Assembly (NCBI GenBank): GCA_002197545.1
Contig: NFUO01000407.1
Coordinates: 1-57,060, forward strand
DNA: 57,060 nucleotides
Direction of reading: 5' to 3'
DNA from: Acidobacteria subdivision 2 bacterium RH1 MAG20
GTDB lineage: Bacteria > Acidobacteriota > Terriglobia > Terriglobales > Acidobacteriaceae
Part shown: positions 1 through 9,323 of the stretch, piece by piece
Layout of the letters: the number at the start of each line of letters is the position of its first letter
Position numbering within the stretch: the first letter of the stretch is position 1
Made by a program: the position numbers and the translations under genes
Notes under the pieces: model-generated
What the model was told of the DNA's origin: nothing
Databases searched by the model: none
The model's input: only the letters and a program-made list of their open reading frames with translations

Positions 1-8
1 CGCCATCG

Positions 9-389
9 TCAGCCCTCCTCTGGATTGGTCTCCCCTGCCGTTTCAGGTGCCGTCTCCGGCTCGGGATCGGTCGCCCGCAACGCCGTCAACCGCTCCATCG
101 CCCGCCTGGATTTGTCCCCGTCCGCCCGCGCGATCAGCTCTTGCATCGCCTCCGGCGTCACCGGCTTCCCGCTCCCGATGGAGAACAACAGATTCATCAG
201 GATCGTCCGCAGGGCCAGAACCTCCCCCAGCAGAACCTCGTCCGCCGCGCCGTCATGCCCCTCCAGCAGCTCCGCCCGAACCCACTCCGAGAGCGTCAGC
301 TTCCGCGCCCGCGCACGAGTCTCCAGGGCAGCGAACTCCTCCTCGCTGACCTTCGTGCTCACCGATTTTGTGCGCAGAGGCGGCTTCAC
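9..389 (-). CDS. MobC-like ribbon-helix-helix mobilisation accessory protein
   Basis: A 126-residue protein beginning at a GTG codon (387-389). Residues about 8-42 read as a ribbon-helix-helix DNA-binding unit: a short basic beta strand (KSVSTKVSEEEF) followed by two helices ending in LSEWVRAELL. This is the usual N-terminus of plasmid MobC/TraJ-type relaxosome accessory proteins, which bind beside the nick site and help the relaxase open oriT. The C-terminal 60 residues are acidic and rich in Ala, Pro and Glu. The gene reads off the left edge, where a relaxase gene would be expected but cannot be seen. A perfect inverted repeat about 200 bp upstream (585-607) fits an oriT. A plain RHH repressor of a toxin-antitoxin or plasmid partition system is the main alternative. 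Confidence 0.6.
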   Translation of the reverse strand: MKPPLRTKSVSTKVSEEEFAALETRARARKLTLSEWVRAELLEGHDGAADEVLLGEVLALRTILMNLLFSIGSGKPVTPEAMQELIARADGDKSRRAMERLTALRATDPEPETAPETAGETNPEEG

Positions 390-499
390 GGAGCACCGCC
401 GGAACTGGATTTTGGGGAGAAGGCCGCACGATGTCTCTGTGTCGCTGGAAGGACAACAGGGGGCCGGAGGCGGGCTAAGGGACTGAGACTCAACAGGTT

Positions 500-607
500 C
501 CCCTACAGCTACATGCGCTCGCCCTACAGCATACCCCGTTTATCCCAGTTTTTCTATTAGTCGCCTGTTTTCAGATAGTTCCCCCACAGCAACCTGAAGT
601 TGCTGTG
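500..607. other. candidate oriT / inverted repeat upstream of the MobC-like gene
   Basis: In the gene-free stretch 390-711 there is a perfect 9-bp inverted repeat, CACAGCAAC at 585-593 and GTTGCTGTG at 599-607, with a 5-nt loop. It is preceded by two short direct repeats containing CCCTACAGC (near 503-511 and 523-532). Inverted repeats next to a nick site and upstream of a divergent mobC gene are typical of mobilisable elements. The assignment rests only on structure and position; no relaxase is visible. Confidence 0.3.
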
Positions 608-629
608 CAGCTCCCGTTCCGGGGTGACG

Positions 630-703
630 TGTCACCCTCATCCCGCTGCCGTAGGCAGCGTTGCTTTCCAGACGCAGCAAGGCCGCCCCAGAGGGACGGC
701 CTG
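630..703. repeat. flanking repeat, copy 1 (RHS module, distal side)
   Basis: A ~74-bp sequence that recurs in the same orientation at 8898-8967. Both copies share the opening TGTCACCCTCA, the middle AGACGCA(G/A)CAAGGCCGCCCC and a closing GGACGGCCTG. The last part folds as a hairpin (AGGCCGTCCC / GGGGCGGCCT on the minus strand). Copy 1 ends 8 bp beyond the stop codon of the four-helix protein gene, so it may also act as that operon's transcription end, although no clear U-tract follows. Confidence 0.6.
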
Positions 704-711
704 CGGCTAGA

Positions 712-1083
712 TCACACCTCTTCAGCAGGAGGGGCTTTCACGATGAACTTCTCTACGAATCGGACGGCACCCAAGATGATAAGAACATCTGCGAGTCCTA
801 TAGGCAGCGTACCGATTGCGGGAAGCCATCCATGCGGCCATCGAACAAGAAATAACAACGGGATATGAAGCGCCAACAACACCACGATGATTGCCCAGAA
901 CCAGAAGCGCCTTCTTAAGTCCCAGCGAACTCTAATCGCAAGCATCGTCATTCCAAGAACGATGAATACTGATCTGCCCATCTCCTCTTGACCGAAGAGG
1001 TAGAAGATGAGGTACACGGGCGCGAGGATCGCCGCGATAATCACGCCCGTATAATCCGTAGGTTTTTTTCCCTGTTCGGTCAC
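712..1083 (-). CDS. four-helix membrane protein, candidate immunity protein
   Basis: A 123-residue protein with four hydrophobic segments at roughly residues 10-32, 38-55, 62-85 and 92-112, short basic loops between them (RVRWDLRRR) and an acidic end. I chose the GTG at 1081-1083 because it overlaps the TGA stop of the RHS gene (1080-1082) in a GTGA coupling; a TTG further upstream at 1104 is possible. I do not recognise a named family. Its place directly after the variable tip of an RHS protein, with translational coupling, is the standard place for an immunity gene. A polytopic membrane protein would fit a tip toxin that acts on membranes. Function is inferred from position only. Confidence 0.6.
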   Translation of the reverse strand: MTEQGKKPTDYTGVIIAAILAPVYLIFYLFGQEEMGRSVFIVLGMTMLAIRVRWDLRRRFWFWAIIVVLLALHIPLLFLVRWPHGWLPAIGTLPIGLADVLIILGAVRFVEKFIVKAPPAEEV

Positions 1084-4000
1084 GGATGTGTCCCCGCTAT
1101 GCAACCCTTGTAGTTTGCGATCAGGCCCTCGCTGCCAAAGATGTCATGTAGCGTCGCGCCAGCAGAAACAACGTTTCCGACTATAGGAATCAGCTCAGTC
1201 CCATGCACCGCGATATTAGTTGCGGATGTTTCTGCCAAGCTGAGGCCAACGCCCGTTGCAGACAAACCCGCGTCAGGGAGGCTTCCAAACACGGAAAAAC
1301 CTGCAGCAGCGAGTCCCGCCCCAAATTGAACACCGTGAAGGACGTTTCCCGCACCCGGAATGATACCCACTGCATCAAGCGTCGTTGTCCCTAAAGACAT
1401 ACCGACTTTGCCGGTAAATGTGCAGGACAGGAAGCCGGGTTTGGTAGGCCCGTCATTTGGTCGTTTGACATTCCAAAGTTTGTTAATTGGGGGGCCGCTG
1501 CTGAACAGGCCAAAAAACATGCTTGGCCAATCGACTGGATCGTACCACTCGCCGTTATCACTATTACTGTTGTCGTTCGTCGAGCTCATGCAGTACATCG
1601 TGTTCCCGTTGGAGCTCGTTCCGCACGGCACTGGCTGTGTAGAAGACAGTCCACTCGGATCGATGAAGCTCAACGGATTGTTCCCGACGTAGGCGTACCG
1701 ATTGAGGGTTTGGGGATAGCGGATATCCATGCTGCCGTCATAGGGATCGGGGGACATCCACCGGCCCACAGTGGAAGAGTATTGCCGGAACTCCGCATGG
1801 TCGAGGCCGGTCTCCTGATCTCGCTCCAGGCCGGTGAAGGTGTAAGCATCACTGGTTGTGCCTGAGAATATCTGACCGAACGGAGTGTAGTCGAGCGGGT
1901 TGGTGAGGATGCCGTTATTACCCACCGTGCCAATGTCGCTGCCAAGATGATCGGTAAGCCGGTAGACTGGCTCCGCATTCTCCGAGCCCGGCACCTCGGC
2001 CAGTAATCCATTCGGCCCATAGATCAGGTCTGTCCACCCGCCTGCACTATAGCGCGCAATGGGGCGACCGCCGAAATAGATGGTGTCGGTTACCCCTACT
2101 CCCTGCGTCCCGACCCGGTTTCCTTCAGGATCGTAAACGTATGTTGCTCCACCTGCCGAGATAAGCCGACTCTCTGCGTCCCAGGTCATGCTGGTAAAGC
2201 CGTTCGATAATAGATTACCCGCAGCATCGTAGGCATAGCCAAACATTTGGTTGTTGGCAGTGTAAATGGAACTAAAGCTACCATTCTGCTGAAGATTGCC
2301 GAATGAGTCGTAGCTGTAGGTCTGATTGAGGCCGGTTGGCAACAGAGTCGCGGGCTGACCGGTAACAGGACTGGTCGTCCCGCTAATAGTCGGCGTATAT
2401 GGCGCAGAATCGGTTCCAACCACCATCTGTGTTCCCCATATCTGAATGCTCTGTCCAGTGGTAAAGGCGCCTCCGCCTGCAATTTGTAGGCCCAATTGAG
2501 TGAGGCCATTCTGGTTGGTTCCCGTTACTGAAAATCTTTGCCAGGTAGTTGTCAGCGTTACTGCAACCTCACCGGCCTCGCTCCAACCGTTTTCTCCCAC
2601 ATTGATAAGGTAGATATTCGTATTTAGGGTTCCGCTGGGAACACGCAAATAGACAGATCCTGTTACGGTCTGCTCGTCGTAGAGAGAGGGATTCGGAACA
2701 TCATCAATGACGTAGGCCGGAGCGGTTGCGGTTACCGTCGCCGCAGTCGAAGTACCATCTGGAGCGACCGCCGAGTTTATGCTCAGCGACCCATTGACCA
2801 CCCCCCAGGAGGGTCCATTCAACTGCTGTGAGTTCGGCAGGATGTTCGTAAGCTCACTACCCGCAACCACAGGCAAGACGCTCGTCATCACATACGGTCC
2901 TGCCGTAGGAGCGATTTCCATCTGGGAGCCCCACACGTCGATTACCTGTCCGGTGACGAGGGAACTCCCGATCTGTAGGTAGAGCCTCGTCATCCCGTTC
3001 GGAGCCTGACCCGTAAGAGTAACCCGCTGCCAGGTTGATGTCAGATTGACAGGCACAGATTGGAAAAGTGCCCATCCAGATGCGTTCCAGCCTAGCAAAT
3101 AGACAACGATCGATCCTGACCCGCTAGGCGATCTCAAGAAAACAGATTCGGTCAGCGTGGTGTTATTGTAAAGGGCCGGATTGGGAACATCATTTGTCAG
3201 CCAGCCAACGTCAGCTACCGCGGTCGCCTCGTAGCCTGTCTGAGAACCATCCGGAGCAAGTACTGCATTCGGCACGCCTGAGAAGTTGTATGTATTCGAC
3301 CAACTTGGCCCGTTCGGCTGTTGTGAGTAAGACAGAATATTTGTCAGGTTCGATCCAGTGCTTACGGGATTAGCGGCTGTCGCGACATAAGCACTAGCGG
3401 TTGATCCCAGCTCTACCTGTGCTCCCCACACTTGAAAGCTTTGACCATTCATGAAGGTGGTGCCTCCTCCAATCTGAAGCTCCAACTCTGTCAGAGTGTT
3501 TGCATTCGTACCCGTCACCTGAAAGCGCTGCCAATCGTCTGTGATTGTGACAGTCGTAAGCCCCAAAGTAGAATAGCCAGTCTGAGCGGAGACATCAATG
3601 AGGGTGAGCAGAACTGACTGCGGCCCGGTTGTAGATCGTAGCCAGACCGAACCGGTTATCGGAACACCGCTATAGGGCGCTGGATTAGGAACATTGTCCA
3701 CAAACCAACCACCAGACGAGTTACTGTTGGCGGTAACCGTCGCAGCCGTGTTTGTTCCATCGGGGGCCGTTGCAGAGTTGTCAGTGGCCGAACCATTTTG
3801 GAAACCCCACGTCGGCGCAGTCAATCGTTGCGAATAGGGCAGGAAATTAGTGACAGTCACTCCAGAGCTGCCGGTATCTTCAAGCTTTGCACCCCAAAGC
3901 GAAATTGTTTGTCCGCTTGTGATTGTGCCTCCGCCTCCAATTTGGAAAAAAATCGTATCATGTCCGTAATGGTATTGACCGCTAATCTGGAACTGCTGCC

Positions 4001-7000
4001 ATGTTGAGGTGACCGTTATCGATTTTCCGGCGGGAATATCGAACCCCGCCGTTCCATTCTCTACCAGAAAGAGATCGACCGTTTGATTCCCGTTAGGCGA
4101 TCGCAACCAGACTGAACCGGTCATTGTTATTCCGTCATAGAGATATTGGTTCGAAGCAACATCGGTCACATAGGTATCTCCAGAGCCGGAAGTCGCAGTA
4201 AAACTAGATGCGGTTGTTGTTCCATCGGGCGCCATCACACTTCCCACAATGGTAGCGTTTGCAGAGCCCCAGCCAGTTGCTCCTGGGGTATCCGGATTCA
4301 ACAGTACATTGGAATCGTCCGGATCGGTCCAACTCGGTGTCGGCGTGGCCCCGCTCGAACTGCCCGGCGTCGTATTGCCTGAACCAACAGGAAAGGGCGA
4401 AGTATCCGCTCCCTGCGCCGACCCTACCATGTCTTGTGCTGCCGTAATTCGGTTCAGATTGTCATAACCAAATTGACGCTGCACTCCGGTCAAAGCATCG
4501 GTCAGCGTCTGAAGATTACTATTCGCAGACCATCCATACTGTTTCCCCCAGAGAAGCTGAGTCGCAGCTCCGTAGGCAAGCAGGCCCGTTCTTCCACGGT
4601 TATCGTATGCTGCGGCCAACGATGTTCCATTGCCCATCGTTGCATTGATTAGATGGCCCGCAGGGTCATATTCCGGCAATGCATTGCTATTTAGATAAGA
4701 ATATGTGTGGCCAGTGCCATTCCAGCTCGCATAGTTGACGGAAGATACCCGGCCAGCGGCATCGGTCATCTGCGAGATAGTTCTACCGTCCGGGTAGGTC
4801 AGCGAAGTCATGTTGCCAGCCAGATCGTACTGAGCTGAAACCGGATTCGCTCCTAATACGCATCTTTGCGGAGTGCATCCCCCTTGATTAATGACACGGC
4901 CCATAGAATCATAGGAGTACTGATTATCCGCATTAACGTCATTTGATGCCCAAGTTAGGTGGCCAATGGGGTTACTGGCGACGATGCCCCCAGGTGCCGA
5001 CTTGTCATACCAATAGACATAGTTAAACCCAGGAACGCCACTGGCTCCTGCCGACTGCTTATTGGTTACACGGTTCAATGCGTCGTAACTGTAGCTTGTC
5101 GTCACCCCTCGCGCATCGGTCTTCGTCAACAGATTGCCGTTAGGGTCGTAGCTGTAGTTGATTGTTCCTGTTTCAGGGTTTGCAGCAGAGGTAAGTCGAG
5201 ACAAGGAATCGTAGCTAAAACTGTGAGTGCGCGGGATCTCTCCTGATACACCCGTTTGCGTCACATTCGACAAGTTCCCTAAACCATCATAGCTATAGCT
5301 GGTCTGAAGATTGCCGGGCTCTACAACATTGGTCAGTTGACCAAATGCGTTGCTGGTCCGCTGCCAGGAATGGTTTGCTTCATCAGTAGAGGTGGTCACA
5401 TTTCCGCTATACGACCACGTCAGCGCATTGCCGTCAGGTTGTGTTTGTTTTTTGGGCCGGTCAAGTCCATCATAGGTTGTCATGCAGGTACTTCCATCCG
5501 TGTATGATGGCGAACTGGGGAAATGAGGGTTGGTAACGCACGAGGTTCTACCATTGACATCATAGGTGGTCTCGCTGGAGACTCCGGCCTGAATATGCTG
5601 CGAGGGCCGATCATAGGCATCGGCGATATCCTGAGACGAGATCGTTGGATCGGGTGTAGCGAGAGTTGAGGTATCGACTTCAGCCGGAGAAGGATAGCTA
5701 TAGCTCTTCTGTCCACCGTCTGGATAATTCACGGTCTGAAGTCTGCCTGCGGTTGACTCATATTGATAGGTGGTTCCAGCACGGCCTGCGGCAAGATCGT
5801 TGGGATCTTTCGTACCGGTCAACGCACCTGAGTTGCAATCGTAGCCGTATGTGGTCACTTGACTCAGAGCATTCGTTGCCTGATAAGGAAGTGCGTTTGA
5901 GCACTGATATGTCGTGCTCGATTGATTCCCTTTAGGGTCCGTAACACTACGAACCATGCCCGTGTCATCCATCACGTAAGTCGTCGTCGTCGGTAAACTA
6001 TTTGGATTTGGGTTCAGCAATTTCGTAACAGTTTGAAGATATGGATTCCAAACATTCGATGTGCCGTGTTGGGTCACGCCAGAAGTTCCGGTTGCCGATC
6101 CTGTATAGCCGTAGGTTGTTTGTGCAACCTGCGTTCCATTGCTGAGCGTGGTTTCCTGAGTTATGTCGTAGGCGTTATATGTATAGTCGGTCTCCCGGCT
6201 CGGTGTTGAAGGTAAACTGCCAGTGTAGAAATCCCATTCTTTAATCGAGTCTGGCTTGCCAGACCAAGGGCTGTTGTACACATATTGGGTTTGAGATTGG
6301 AAGCCAGTATCTAAGAGAGCGGTTACCGCAGCTGATTTTGTAATGTACTGTGCACCACTGCATACCGGCGTGGTACAGGCATGCGAAAAGTCATAGGTAT
6401 TTGTCATGCCCTCAATTGCTTGACCATTCTGGGCTGAACCATTGTAGATCGTGGTATTTGTATTCCAAGCTCCGTTATTTAGCGTCAGCTTATAAACCGT
6501 TTCATCACCGCTTGGTCGATGGACGTTGACCTGTTCCTGACAGCCAACGCCATTGCTAGAGCACTGGGTTAAAACAGAAGGCGTGAACGTCATGGGAGGA
6601 TTGCTGCCAACAACTCTCGATGTAAGCCAGCGATTCTCATTTTGATAAGAATCAAAATAATTGCTCCAGCCGTAGTTGATTACGCCGCCCGTTGGGAGTG
6701 TTATGCTCGTCATTTCTCCATAGGAGTCGTAAGAAAAACTATAAGATGATCCATCCGGCAGTTGAATACTCTGTACAGGAGAAAGCGTACCGCTCCACTC
6801 TTGGACAGGTTGTTCATTGAAGGCTGTATTGATTTGAATGGGAGCCGTTGTCACGGTATAACGGACCCGCAATCCATTATTGTCGATGGGGCCGTTTGGA
6901 GCTAAAACATCGTAGTATGTGACGTTCCCGTTCTTCGTTACAATTACCGGCGTCCGGCCCAAATCATCGATTAGGTTGCCATTTGCATCTGTTGACCAAT

Positions 7001-7661
7001 AGTTTCCATAGCGGTCAGTGACTTGGGGGTACACCTGGGTGCCATTGTTATCCACGATAACGGGATTTCCAGAGCTATCGCCTATCATTTGATAACCGCT
7101 TCCATCCGTTGCAGATCCGGCCTGAACTGTCTGTGTATACGTGCCAGCACACTGGTTATCGTCTGTTGTTAGAGTTCCAGCGAATGTATGAACTGTCCCT
7201 GAAGGATCACTCCAGGACGGGGTTTCCACGGTTATGGTATCAACGCTGTTATAGGGTGGCACTGGACACTGGACATCTGTCGAAGAACCGGAGGCATAGA
7301 TGTAGCTCATGGTGCCTGTCTCGGCTCCGGTTACGAATCTCCATCCTCCCTGATCTATCGTGGTATTAGGAACATTGGTAGGCCACCAGTAATAATTGCT
7401 GTAGTGGCCAATCATCCAGATGCGACTGTCGTACACGAGCTTTTCATCGAGGTTGAGTGCCCCTCGCTGCTTATGAGTCGCGAGATGGAATTCAAGGTGA
7501 AGATTTCCATTCGTGACATTGATAAAGCCATTCTCGACTGGAATGTTGACCCCAAATGTCGGATTGCCGGTGGCGGTGAGATAGTCCTGTGCCAACAAGG
7601 AGCGAGAGGTCATCGCAAGACACAAAGCAGCCAGACAGAGCAAGAGTGCAGTTCTTTTCAT
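1080..7661 (-). CDS. secreted RHS/YD-repeat protein with variable C-terminal tip
   Basis: A 2193-residue protein with a Sec signal peptide (cleavage near LLAQ, residue 24). Residues about 30-560 are an N-terminal beta-rich region. Residues about 560-1095 carry many YD repeats (YSYDGLGNLSNVT, YDPNGNLLTKTDARG). Residues about 1107-1767 are four tandem ~165-residue domains, each with NIL..SQ, APDGT, TGSVWLR and QIGGG...GQ motifs. YD repeats then resume and lead into the RHS core (DHLGSDIGTV, RDQETGLDHAEFRQYS, GRWMSPDP, NPLSFIDPSGL, about 1900-2000). The final ~190 residues are a Gly/Ala-rich hydrophobic tip with no recognised enzyme motif. RHS cores normally form a shell holding a C-terminal toxin. 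The gene sits 8 bp after the LolA-like gene and is coupled to the four-helix gene. Codon use and GC are visibly lower than in the flanks, which suggests transfer. No type VI secretion genes are seen. Confidence 0.88.
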   Translation of the reverse strand: MKRTALLLCLAALCLAMTSRSLLAQDYLTATGNPTFGVNIPVENGFINVTNGNLHLEFHLATHKQRGALNLDEKLVYDSRIWMIGHYSNYYWWPTNVPNTTIDQGGWRFVTGAETGTMSYIYASGSSTDVQCPVPPYNSVDTITVETPSWSDPSGTVHTFAGTLTTDDNQCAGTYTQTVQAGSATDGSGYQMIGDSSGNPVIVDNNGTQVYPQVTDRYGNYWSTDANGNLIDDLGRTPVIVTKNGNVTYYDVLAPNGPIDNNGLRVRYTVTTAPIQINTAFNEQPVQEWSGTLSPVQSIQLPDGSSYSFSYDSYGEMTSITLPTGGVINYGWSNYFDSYQNENRWLTSRVVGSNPPMTFTPSVLTQCSSNGVGCQEQVNVHRPSGDETVYKLTLNNGAWNTNTTIYNGSAQNGQAIEGMTNTYDFSHACTTPVCSGAQYITKSAAVTALLDTGFQSQTQYVYNSPWSGKPDSIKEWDFYTGSLPSTPSRETDYTYNAYDITQETTLSNGTQVAQTTYGYTGSATGTSGVTQHGTSNVWNPYLQTVTKLLNPNPNSLPTTTTYVMDDTGMVRSVTDPKGNQSSTTYQCSNALPYQATNALSQVTTYGYDCNSGALTGTKDPNDLAAGRAGTTYQYESTAGRLQTVNYPDGGQKSYSYPSPAEVDTSTLATPDPTISSQDIADAYDRPSQHIQAGVSSETTYDVNGRTSCVTNPHFPSSPSYTDGSTCMTTYDGLDRPKKQTQPDGNALTWSYSGNVTTSTDEANHSWQRTSNAFGQLTNVVEPGNLQTSYSYDGLGNLSNVTQTGVSGEIPRTHSFSYDSLSRLTSAANPETGTINYSYDPNGNLLTKTDARGVTTSYSYDALNRVTNKQSAGASGVPGFNYVYWYDKSAPGGIVASNPIGHLTWASNDVNADNQYSYDSMGRVINQGGCTPQRCVLGANPVSAQYDLAGNMTSLTYPDGRTISQMTDAAGRVSSVNYASWNGTGHTYSYLNSNALPEYDPAGHLINATMGNGTSLAAAYDNRGRTGLLAYGAATQLLWGKQYGWSANSNLQTLTDALTGVQRQFGYDNLNRITAAQDMVGSAQGADTSPFPVGSGNTTPGSSSGATPTPSWTDPDDSNVLLNPDTPGATGWGSANATIVGSVMAPDGTTTASSFTATSGSGDTYVTDVASNQYLYDGITMTGSVWLRSPNGNQTVDLFLVENGTAGFDIPAGKSITVTSTWQQFQISGQYHYGHDTIFFQIGGGGTITSGQTISLWGAKLEDTGSSGVTVTNFLPYSQRLTAPTWGFQNGSATDNSATAPDGTNTAATVTANSNSSGGWFVDNVPNPAPYSGVPITGSVWLRSTTGPQSVLLTLIDVSAQTGYSTLGLTTVTITDDWQRFQVTGTNANTLTELELQIGGGTTFMNGQSFQVWGAQVELGSTASAYVATAANPVSTGSNLTNILSYSQQPNGPSWSNTYNFSGVPNAVLAPDGSQTGYEATAVADVGWLTNDVPNPALYNNTTLTESVFLRSPSGSGSIVVYLLGWNASGWALFQSVPVNLTSTWQRVTLTGQAPNGMTRLYLQIGSSLVTGQVIDVWGSQMEIAPTAGPYVMTSVLPVVAGSELTNILPNSQQLNGPSWGVVNGSLSINSAVAPDGTSTAATVTATAPAYVIDDVPNPSLYDEQTVTGSVYLRVPSGTLNTNIYLINVGENGWSEAGEVAVTLTTTWQRFSVTGTNQNGLTQLGLQIAGGGAFTTGQSIQIWGTQMVVGTDSAPYTPTISGTTSPVTGQPATLLPTGLNQTYSYDSFGNLQQNGSFSSIYTANNQMFGYAYDAAGNLLSNGFTSMTWDAESRLISAGGATYVYDPEGNRVGTQGVGVTDTIYFGGRPIARYSAGGWTDLIYGPNGLLAEVPGSENAEPVYRLTDHLGSDIGTVGNNGILTNPLDYTPFGQIFSGTTSDAYTFTGLERDQETGLDHAEFRQYSSTVGRWMSPDPYDGSMDIRYPQTLNRYAYVGNNPLSFIDPSGLSSTQPVPCGTSSNGNTMYCMSSTNDNSNSDNGEWYDPVDWPSMFFGLFSSGPPINKLWNVKRPNDGPTKPGFLSCTFTGKVGMSLGTTTLDAVGIIPGAGNVLHGVQFGAGLAAAGFSVFGSLPDAGLSATGVGLSLAETSATNIAVHGTELIPIVGNVVSAGATLHDIFGSEGLIANYKGCIAGTHP

Positions 7662-7669
7662 TGTCGGCC

Positions 7670-8620
7670 TCAGAACTCAAAGAATGTGGTTTTCAGTGCG
7701 GGATTGAGCTGGACTTCTGAAAGCTGCAAGGTCCACTGCTTTTGGCCATCCAAGGTCTGCGTAAAGCGGAATGGAATCATCGAGTCGCCAACCTTGCGGT
7801 AGTCGTCGTAGGTGATGACGCGAAGGAAGTCGGTATTACGAGCGCCGTCGATATGAATGGAGTTGGCGCTCTTTACCAGCAGATGCGTTGTCGGATCGAA
7901 GTAGAGATCGGTGGCAACGGTATCTCTCTTATGCGTCGTGGCTTTAATCCCCGTAGTTGGGAACTCATATGTCAACCGATGAAAGGCTCTTCCATCAACA
8001 GAGCAAGACCCGCGATCCAGAAGCGATGCAGTCGAGTCAGGAAAATCTGCAAGACGTGGGAGCTCGAACTGAAATATCCCCGATGCCGCTGTGTCGGCAA
8101 CGATGGGGTACAGGCGACCATCCGCCTCCTGGATCTTGCCATACCTTCCGTTAATCCTGATACTCAGCTGCCCCTTTGAGGTCTGCCCGTCTAGCCGAGA
8201 ACCGGTCGTACCAAGAATCGAAAGCGTTGCACTGTAAGCGGTGGAATCTTCGCTGCCATAAGTGATCTGCCCTGTTCCCTGCATCCCAGTCCAGGAGCTG
8301 GCACCAACTACTTTCAGGTGCTCCACTATTTCGCTGAGAGCGGTTCCATCTCTCTGTCCAAGAATTCCTGTCTTAGATGGAAAAGCAACGCCTTTGTCAA
8401 AAGGTCCATAGGATCGCGTCTGGGCGCTTTGTGCATCGCTGACGGAAGGTGATTGCTCTTGGGCAATAGCGCAGTTTGCAGACGTGCAAATTATGCATAG
8501 TCCTAGAAAGAGCGCTGGGAGCAATATATTTCGGTAGTAATTGCGAGTAGGGAAAATAAGATCGGTGCAGAGCGCACGAATCCACCGACCGCATGTTGGA
8601 TGCGCAAAAAGCCAAGGCAT
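7670..8620 (-). CDS. secreted LolA-like protein upstream of RHS gene
   Basis: A 316-residue protein. The ATG at 8618-8620 is preceded by a GGAG about 8 bp away, which supports this start despite the long n-region. A hydrophobic stretch at residues about 31-50 (LLPALFLGLCIICT) followed by an AQE site near 54 reads as a signal peptide. The mature part is beta-rich, with phrases such as TYGSEDSTAYSATLS, LYFDPTTHLLVKS and RVITYDDYRKVGD. These resemble the LolA/LolB-type outer membrane lipoprotein-sorting fold, although there is no lipobox. It ends 8 bp before the RHS gene, so the two are very probably co-transcribed. A chaperone or export role for the RHS protein is inferred from position. Another LolA-like protein of this sort lies at 28430-29419. 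Confidence 0.7.
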   Translation of the reverse strand: MPWLFAHPTCGRWIRALCTDLIFPTRNYYRNILLPALFLGLCIICTSANCAIAQEQSPSVSDAQSAQTRSYGPFDKGVAFPSKTGILGQRDGTALSEIVEHLKVVGASSWTGMQGTGQITYGSEDSTAYSATLSILGTTGSRLDGQTSKGQLSIRINGRYGKIQEADGRLYPIVADTAASGIFQFELPRLADFPDSTASLLDRGSCSVDGRAFHRLTYEFPTTGIKATTHKRDTVATDLYFDPTTHLLVKSANSIHIDGARNTDFLRVITYDDYRKVGDSMIPFRFTQTLDGQKQWTLQLSEVQLNPALKTTFFEF

Positions 8621-9323
8621 GTTCTAGCTCCAGATACAGCAATAACGTGCGAAAGTGTCGCATAGGCCCAACAATAACTTTGCCGCGAACATCCCTAGAC
8701 AAGTCTTGCCGACTAGGAGGGTGAATTAAGCTTGTTTGTTGGTCTGCTGGATAGTATGGGGAGAAATATGGCTCGTCAAGTTAAATATGGTGATTCGAAA
8801 ATACACTCGAATCAAGTGGAGATTTGTGTAATTCGGCACCACTGCTCCTTCATCAAGAACAATCCTTTCAATCCACGCCCCGCGAAGGGCGATCATGTGT
8901 CACCCTCAACCCAATGCTGTAAGCAGCGTTTCCCAGACGCAACAAGGCCGCCCCGAAGGACGGCCTGCTCGCTGAAGACACCATTAGAGAACCGGCGACC
9001 CGAATCAGTGACGGGAAAATCTATGCCGATTGCAAGTAGCCACATCCGCCACAGTGACAAGCCACTACAACTTTCTCTGGCCCAAACTGGGCACGCATGA
9101 CCAAAGATGAAATCTAGTGGCCATTAGCGACGTGTGTATTTGATTCTTGGCACACGTAAGCGCGTGGGGTTGTTACTTCGATCTTGCACTTGTGCAGGGA
9201 GAGAGCCCTTCAATCTTGATTTCTGCATATGTTCGTATGCAGAGGCGTCTTACAGTGCTAGCCCGGTGCCGGCCCAAAAACACGCCAGGATGGTTCGATC
9301 CTGGCCAACTCACGAAGCAGGTG
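8621..9323. other. gene-free stretch between RHS operon and tRNA remnant
   Basis: About 700 bp without a convincing gene. It holds the second flanking repeat (8898-8967) and presumably the promoter of the three-gene RHS operon just right of 8620. Open frames here lack ribosome-binding sites and protein-like composition; the one reaching past 9330 is a read-through of the tRNA fragment. Confidence 0.5.
8898..8967. repeat. flanking repeat, copy 2 (RHS module, promoter side)
   Basis: Direct copy of the element at 630-703, starting TGTCACCCTCA and ending GGACGGCCTG with the same internal hairpin. With copy 1 it brackets the whole three-gene RHS operon (712-8620). The copies differ by scattered substitutions and small indels, so they are not a fresh target-site duplication. 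Confidence 0.6.
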
